A stretch of 64,000 bases of DNA from Auricularia sp. M13. Taxonomy: Eukaryota; Basidiomycota; Agaricomycetes; Auriculariales; Auriculariaceae. The notes beneath the pieces were generated by a model that worked only from the letters and a program-made list of their open reading frames with translations, did no database searches and was not told where the DNA came from. The translations under genes were made by a program, and so were the position numbers. Location of the stretch: the NCBI GenBank assembly GCA_037042915.1, contig CM073193.1, positions 3,782,001 through 3,846,000 on the forward strand, given 5' to 3'. This document shows, in pieces, positions 59,710 to 64,000 of the stretch. The first letter of the stretch is position 1. Each line of letters opens with the position of its first letter.

Positions 59710-62700
59710 ATGGCCGACGACCCATCAGCTCAGACCAAGAAACCACCGTCCGCGCCCCCGGCCTCTGCCCAGGGCGGCCCCGGACGCCAGGGCAACGCCA
59801 GGCGCACTCAGTCCAACGCGAAGGCCCCTGGCGCCTCTGCCACCGGCGGCACTAACTCCGCCAACAAGAAGCAGTCCTCCAACGCCGGCTCGGGCACCGA
59901 CACCAAGTCCAACAGCGGCGACGGCCAGAAGAGACAGCAGGGCGGCGGGCCAGGCGGCCAGCGCGCCCGCAACCAGAGCACCGGCGGCCAGGGCGGCCGC
60001 GGCGGCGGCCCAGGCGGCGCAGGCCACAGGAAGGGCCAGTCGACCGCCAACGCTGGCGGCCGTCAAGGCCAGGGCAACAAGGACAAGCAGCCCGCGCCCA
60101 GCGCCCAGGAGTCTGCCGCGCTGTCGTCGCTTCAGCGCGTTATCACAGACCTCAAGGCGATGCCCGCTAACCAAGCCGCTCAACAGCCTGCCCCATCCGG
60201 CCTTCCCGCTTCGACCTCCATGCCAATACCCCAGGGAGCAGTCAACGCGCCGCCGTTCCAACCCGGGAATGCCCCCTTTCCCACGCAAGATAACGTGCCC
60301 CCCAGGCACCGCAAGGCCGCTTCGCTGGGCTCGCAGGGCAACCAGACCTACGCCGGCGCCTTCTCGTCGCCGCGCGGGTACGCGCCCAATCTAGGCTCCA
60401 TGAACGAAGACATTGAACCGCAATCGGCCGCCTTCGAGGACGGTGAGGGTCAAGACACTTTCCAGCAGTTCCCGCGCCAGTCAGGTTCGTATGCCTTGCC
60501 TCGTCCTGGAGTCTTTGCCGACTATACGACAGGCGCTGGACCTACTGGTCGTCCGCAGCTTGCGCCATCCTTCCAGTTCGGCCGCAAGCCGAGCCTGACC
60601 AGCAATGTCATTCCTGCACCCGCGATTAGCGAGGAGGATGTCGGGTTCCAGTTCCCGCAGCAGCAGCAACACCAGGGCGGCGATGCCCAGCAGGACTACC
60701 GTGGTCACCGCAAGACTGGCAGTGAGATTTCCGGAATAATGGCTGAGCAGGTCAGCCGGGCGATAATCAACGCTGAAAATAGTGACTTACCCATCCTCAA
60801 GCAGATTGCGATCCAGAGCCAGATTGAAGCGTTGCAGCAGCAGCAGCAAGCCCTTCTCCAACACCAGATTGCCTCGAACCCCATCCTGGCGTCTCTCAAC
60901 ACTCCAGGCAACAACGCGCGCCAGGCAGCACACAGGCGCATCCAGAGCACTCAGGTCCCCATGGGCATGGGCTTTGGCAACTTCGGGGCCAGCGCCCTCG
61001 CGTTCCCGACCTCTGGCAACGTTGGCCTTGGTCTTGATCAGGGTGGCCTGAACATTCCTCGCGGCCACGGCAGACGTCACAGTGTCAACGTCCTCAACAA
61101 GACTCCGACCTCGAGCACTTTTAACACACCGTTCCAGAACCAGGGACCGTTCGGTGAAGGGTTCGAGGATGGTTTCGCCCCTCCGGCCCAGATCCCGGGC
61201 GGCAACCATGCCAGGACCATGTCTCGCGTCGACTCCAGCTGGCGCATCAGTTAGTATCTTCTGCAATGACTACGCGCCAATTGCTGACTGCTCTATAGAC
61301 GGAGGCGTCGGCGCTGCTGTGCAGAACCCGGCCTTTGGAGCCGACCTTGCGCAAGCTCAGGCCCAGCTTCAGAGCCTGCAGCAATTCCGCGCCGCTTCGG
61401 GTGGCCACCACCAGAGGCTCCAGTCGTTCAGCTTCCCCAACATGTTGCCTAACATGATGGCCGCCAACATGATGGGCCTCGGTGTGGGCAACTACAATCT
61501 CATGCAGCAACAGCAGCAGTTCCAGGTCGGTGATGATGTGCACCGTAGCATCAGTATATCGTTTTGACATCGGCACAGATGCAACTGCAGCAGCAGTCCA
61601 ATGGTCCCCAGCGCAAGTCGCTCTTCGCGCCTTACCTCCCGCAGGCCTCTCTTCCGCCTCTCCTTGCGGCGGGCAAACTTGTCGTTGGCATTTTGCGTGT
61701 CAACAAGCGCAACCGTTCCGATGCGTACGTTGCCACGGAGGTCCTCGACGCGGATATCTATATTTGCGGATCCAAGGATCGTAACCGTGCTCTGGAGGGC
61801 GACATTGTTGCTGTTGAGCTGCTCGATGTTGATGAGGTGTGGGGGACCAAGAAGGAGAAGGAGGAGAAGAAGCGCAAGAAGGAGGAGAACTCTGCCTACG
61901 ATGTCAAGGCCCTTGCGGGCAGGAAGAACGACAAGAAGAAGGATGATGTCGAAGTTGAGGGACAAGGTCTTATGCTGTTTGAGGATGAAGAGTGCGGAAT
62001 CTCGTCCGTGCGCTGTGGCTGGTCATTAACCAATCTCCCAGGGTCACAGACGAAGTCAAGCCACAATTTGCTGGCCACGTCGTCGCTGTCGTTGAGCGCA
62101 TGCCTGGACAGCTGTTCTCCGGAACGCTCGGTCTGCTGCGCCCGTCGTCAGCTGCTACCAAGGAGAAGCAGGAGGCCGAGCGCCGTGAGCGCGAGGGTGA
62201 CAAGTCGCCCGAGGAGCCCAAGCGCGCGCCGACAGAGCGCCCCAAGATTGTGTGGTTCAAGCCTACCGACAAGCGTGTGCCTCTTATTGCCATCCCGACC
62301 GAGCAAGCGCCGCCCGACTTTGTGCAGAATTCGGAGGCGTACGTCGACAGGCTGTTCGTCGCCTGCATCAAGCGTCATCCTATCAGTTCGCTCCATCCCT
62401 TCGGCACCCTTGTCGAGGAGCTCGGGCCTATTGGCGACGTTGAGGTCGAGACGAGCGCCCTGCTCAAGGATTGCAACTTCCCGACCGAGGAGTTCCCTGA
62501 CAATGCGCTAAAGTGCCTCCCTCCTATCCCGTGGACGTACGTGCTTCTCCTGGTTTTTGTGTTCTTGGGTGTCTGATTTAATTCCAGCATTCCTGAGCGC
62601 GAGTTTGAAGTGCGCAAGGACCTTCGTGCCGACCGCATCTTCACCATCGACCCGCCTGAGGCGAAGGACTTTGACGACGCTCTCTCGATTAAGGCTAATG

Positions 62701-64000
62701 AGGTTGGCACTTACACCGTCGGCGTGCACATCGCAGACGTATCCTACTTCGTGAAGCCCAACACAGCACTCGACCGTGATGCTCGCAAGCGCGCGACCAG
62801 CGTGTACCTTGTCCAGCGCGCTGTTCCCATGCTTCCTCCGACTTTGAGCGAGCAGATTTGCTCTTTGATCGCGGGAGAAGACAGGCTTGCATTCTCGTTC
62901 ATCTTCACCCTTACCAAGGACGGCCGCGTGCTTGACAAGTGGTACGGCAAGACGATCATCAAGTAAGTAATGCCATGGAATCACACTTGGGCACCATTAA
63001 GCATTTTGTAGGTCTGCTGCGCGTCTGTCGTACACCGATGCCCAGGCCGTCATCGACGGGCAGCAGCTACCGGCCACCAAGGTCATTGCCGAGCAAGACC
63101 CCGCCGCTGTTTCTGAGGACATCAAAGCTCTCTGGGTGCGAAACTCCAGATATCCTAGTGTCCTCACGGAAACTGACGGCGCCCACAGTCCATCGCGAAG
63201 GATATTCATGCTCGTCGCAAGGAAGAAGGCTACCTTCACAGCAGCCGCGAGAAGCTGAAGTTCACTCTCGACGACAAGGGTCTTCCGACTGACTGCTCAC
63301 CCTATGAGCACGTCGAGGCGCACAGACTGGTTGAAGAGGTAAGTTGTGTGTCGTGATATTCTGAAACGAAACTCATTCCTCGGCACAGTTCATGCTGCTC
63401 GCTAACCTGACGGCGGCTCAGCAAATTGCGGTGCATCTGCCTGAGCAGGCACTTCTTCGCCGTCACGAGGAGCCCGTTGAACGCCGCCTGGTATGTGAAT
63501 TCAGGCGAGCTTCGCTAAGTATATTGATTTGTATATCAGAAAGCATTTGCGGAGCGTGCCGCGCGCATGGGTTTCGAAGTTGACACAACTTCTGCTGGCA
63601 GTCTTCAGAAGTCACTTGAGGCCATTGCGGACCCTGAAGCCCGCCGCCTCTTCAACCTTCTGGTTCGCAAGACCAACCGCTCGGCGAAATACTACTGCGC
63701 AGGCATGCTGGACATTGCCAAGTATTACCACTACGGCCTCAACGTCCCCTTATACACGCACTTCACCTCGCCCATCCGTCGTTACGCCGACATTCTCGTG
63801 CACCGCCAGTTGGAGGCCATCTCATCGGGCGCCAGTGAGTGTCTCCTCGTCCTATCTCACCCCTTCTGACGTTGGGTCGTAGCTGCCGAACCGAAGTTCA
63901 CCATGGATCGCGACTCCGTTGCCAAGATTGCGCAGCAGTGCAACATGTGCGTACCCGCGTACTCACTGCAGGTCAGCTCTGACATTTAGTGAAGTAAACG
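59710..64000 (+). CDS. SSD1: Ssd1/Sts5-type RNase II-family RNA-binding protein (3' end beyond window)
   Basis: Starts [20 protein letters not shown] at 59710. The first exon (to about 61251) is a 500-residue Gly/Gln/Asn-rich disordered region with [19 protein letters not shown] and GRRHSVNVL, probable sites for basophilic kinases of the Cbk1 type. Next come [20 protein letters not shown] and the cold-shock-like domains with [20 protein letters not shown] and [20 protein letters not shown]. The Lys/Glu-rich insert after [14 protein letters not shown] is followed by [20 protein letters not shown]. The RNase II catalytic module contains [58 protein letters not shown] and [20 protein letters not shown]. 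In yeast the protein represses translation of cell-wall mRNAs. Introns checked at 61252, 61999 and 62538 keep frame. The gene is cut off at the window end. Confidence 0.95.

Overview
The window is nuclear DNA of a filamentous basidiomycete, probably an Agaricomycete. Genes are close together on both strands. Nearly all are cut by many short GT-AG introns (about 45-60 nt), coding GC is moderately high, and the gene content is typical of fungi: a Vid27 homologue, a Zn2Cys6 regulator, fungalysin, an OPT peptide transporter, Rrn7 and Ssd1. No tRNA, rRNA, CRISPR array, transposon or virus-like element was recognised. Exon joins were worked out by eye from splice signals and family conservation, so outer gene limits are firmer than each internal exon.

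Layout. 1-5.5 kb: the 5' part of an Rtp1/TANGO6 RNA polymerase II assembly factor (minus), a divergent VID27 gene, and an AP-1 sigma adaptin. 7-12.8 kb: an oligopeptide transporter, an unknown protein on the other strand, and a second AP-1 sigma-like gene. 13-17 kb: two tandem ceramide synthase (Lag1/TLC) genes on the minus strand. 17-21 kb: a small unknown protein, an ER-type J-domain protein and glutamine synthetase. 21.4-30.4 kb: a secreted fungalysin metalloprotease, a conserved protein of unknown function, a D-galactonate dehydratase-type enolase-superfamily enzyme and a multi-pass membrane protein. 30.9-40.5 kb: a BRD8-like bromodomain protein converging on the catalytic subunit of DNA polymerase epsilon. 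41-50 kb: a possible tail-anchored mini-protein, a Zn2Cys6 transcription factor, ribosomal protein L5 (uL18), an RBM42-like RRM protein and the Pol I factor Rrn7. 50-64 kb: a disordered coiled-coil protein, a Gfd2-like DEDDh nuclease, ESCRT-III Vps24, NAD-isocitrate dehydrogenase (catalytic type), nicotinamidase and Ssd1, which runs off the window end.

Most genes are unrelated housekeeping functions and no biosynthetic cluster is evident. The most interesting observations are: a 4-nt microexon that must be spliced in to complete the metal-binding motif of the nicotinamidase; two AP-1 sigma genes 7 kb apart that share an intron position; the tandem ceramide synthases; an Ssd1 homologue that keeps all four RNase II aspartates; and apparent single-base frame breaks in otherwise conserved genes (VID27 and the J-protein), which are either assembly errors or real lesions.
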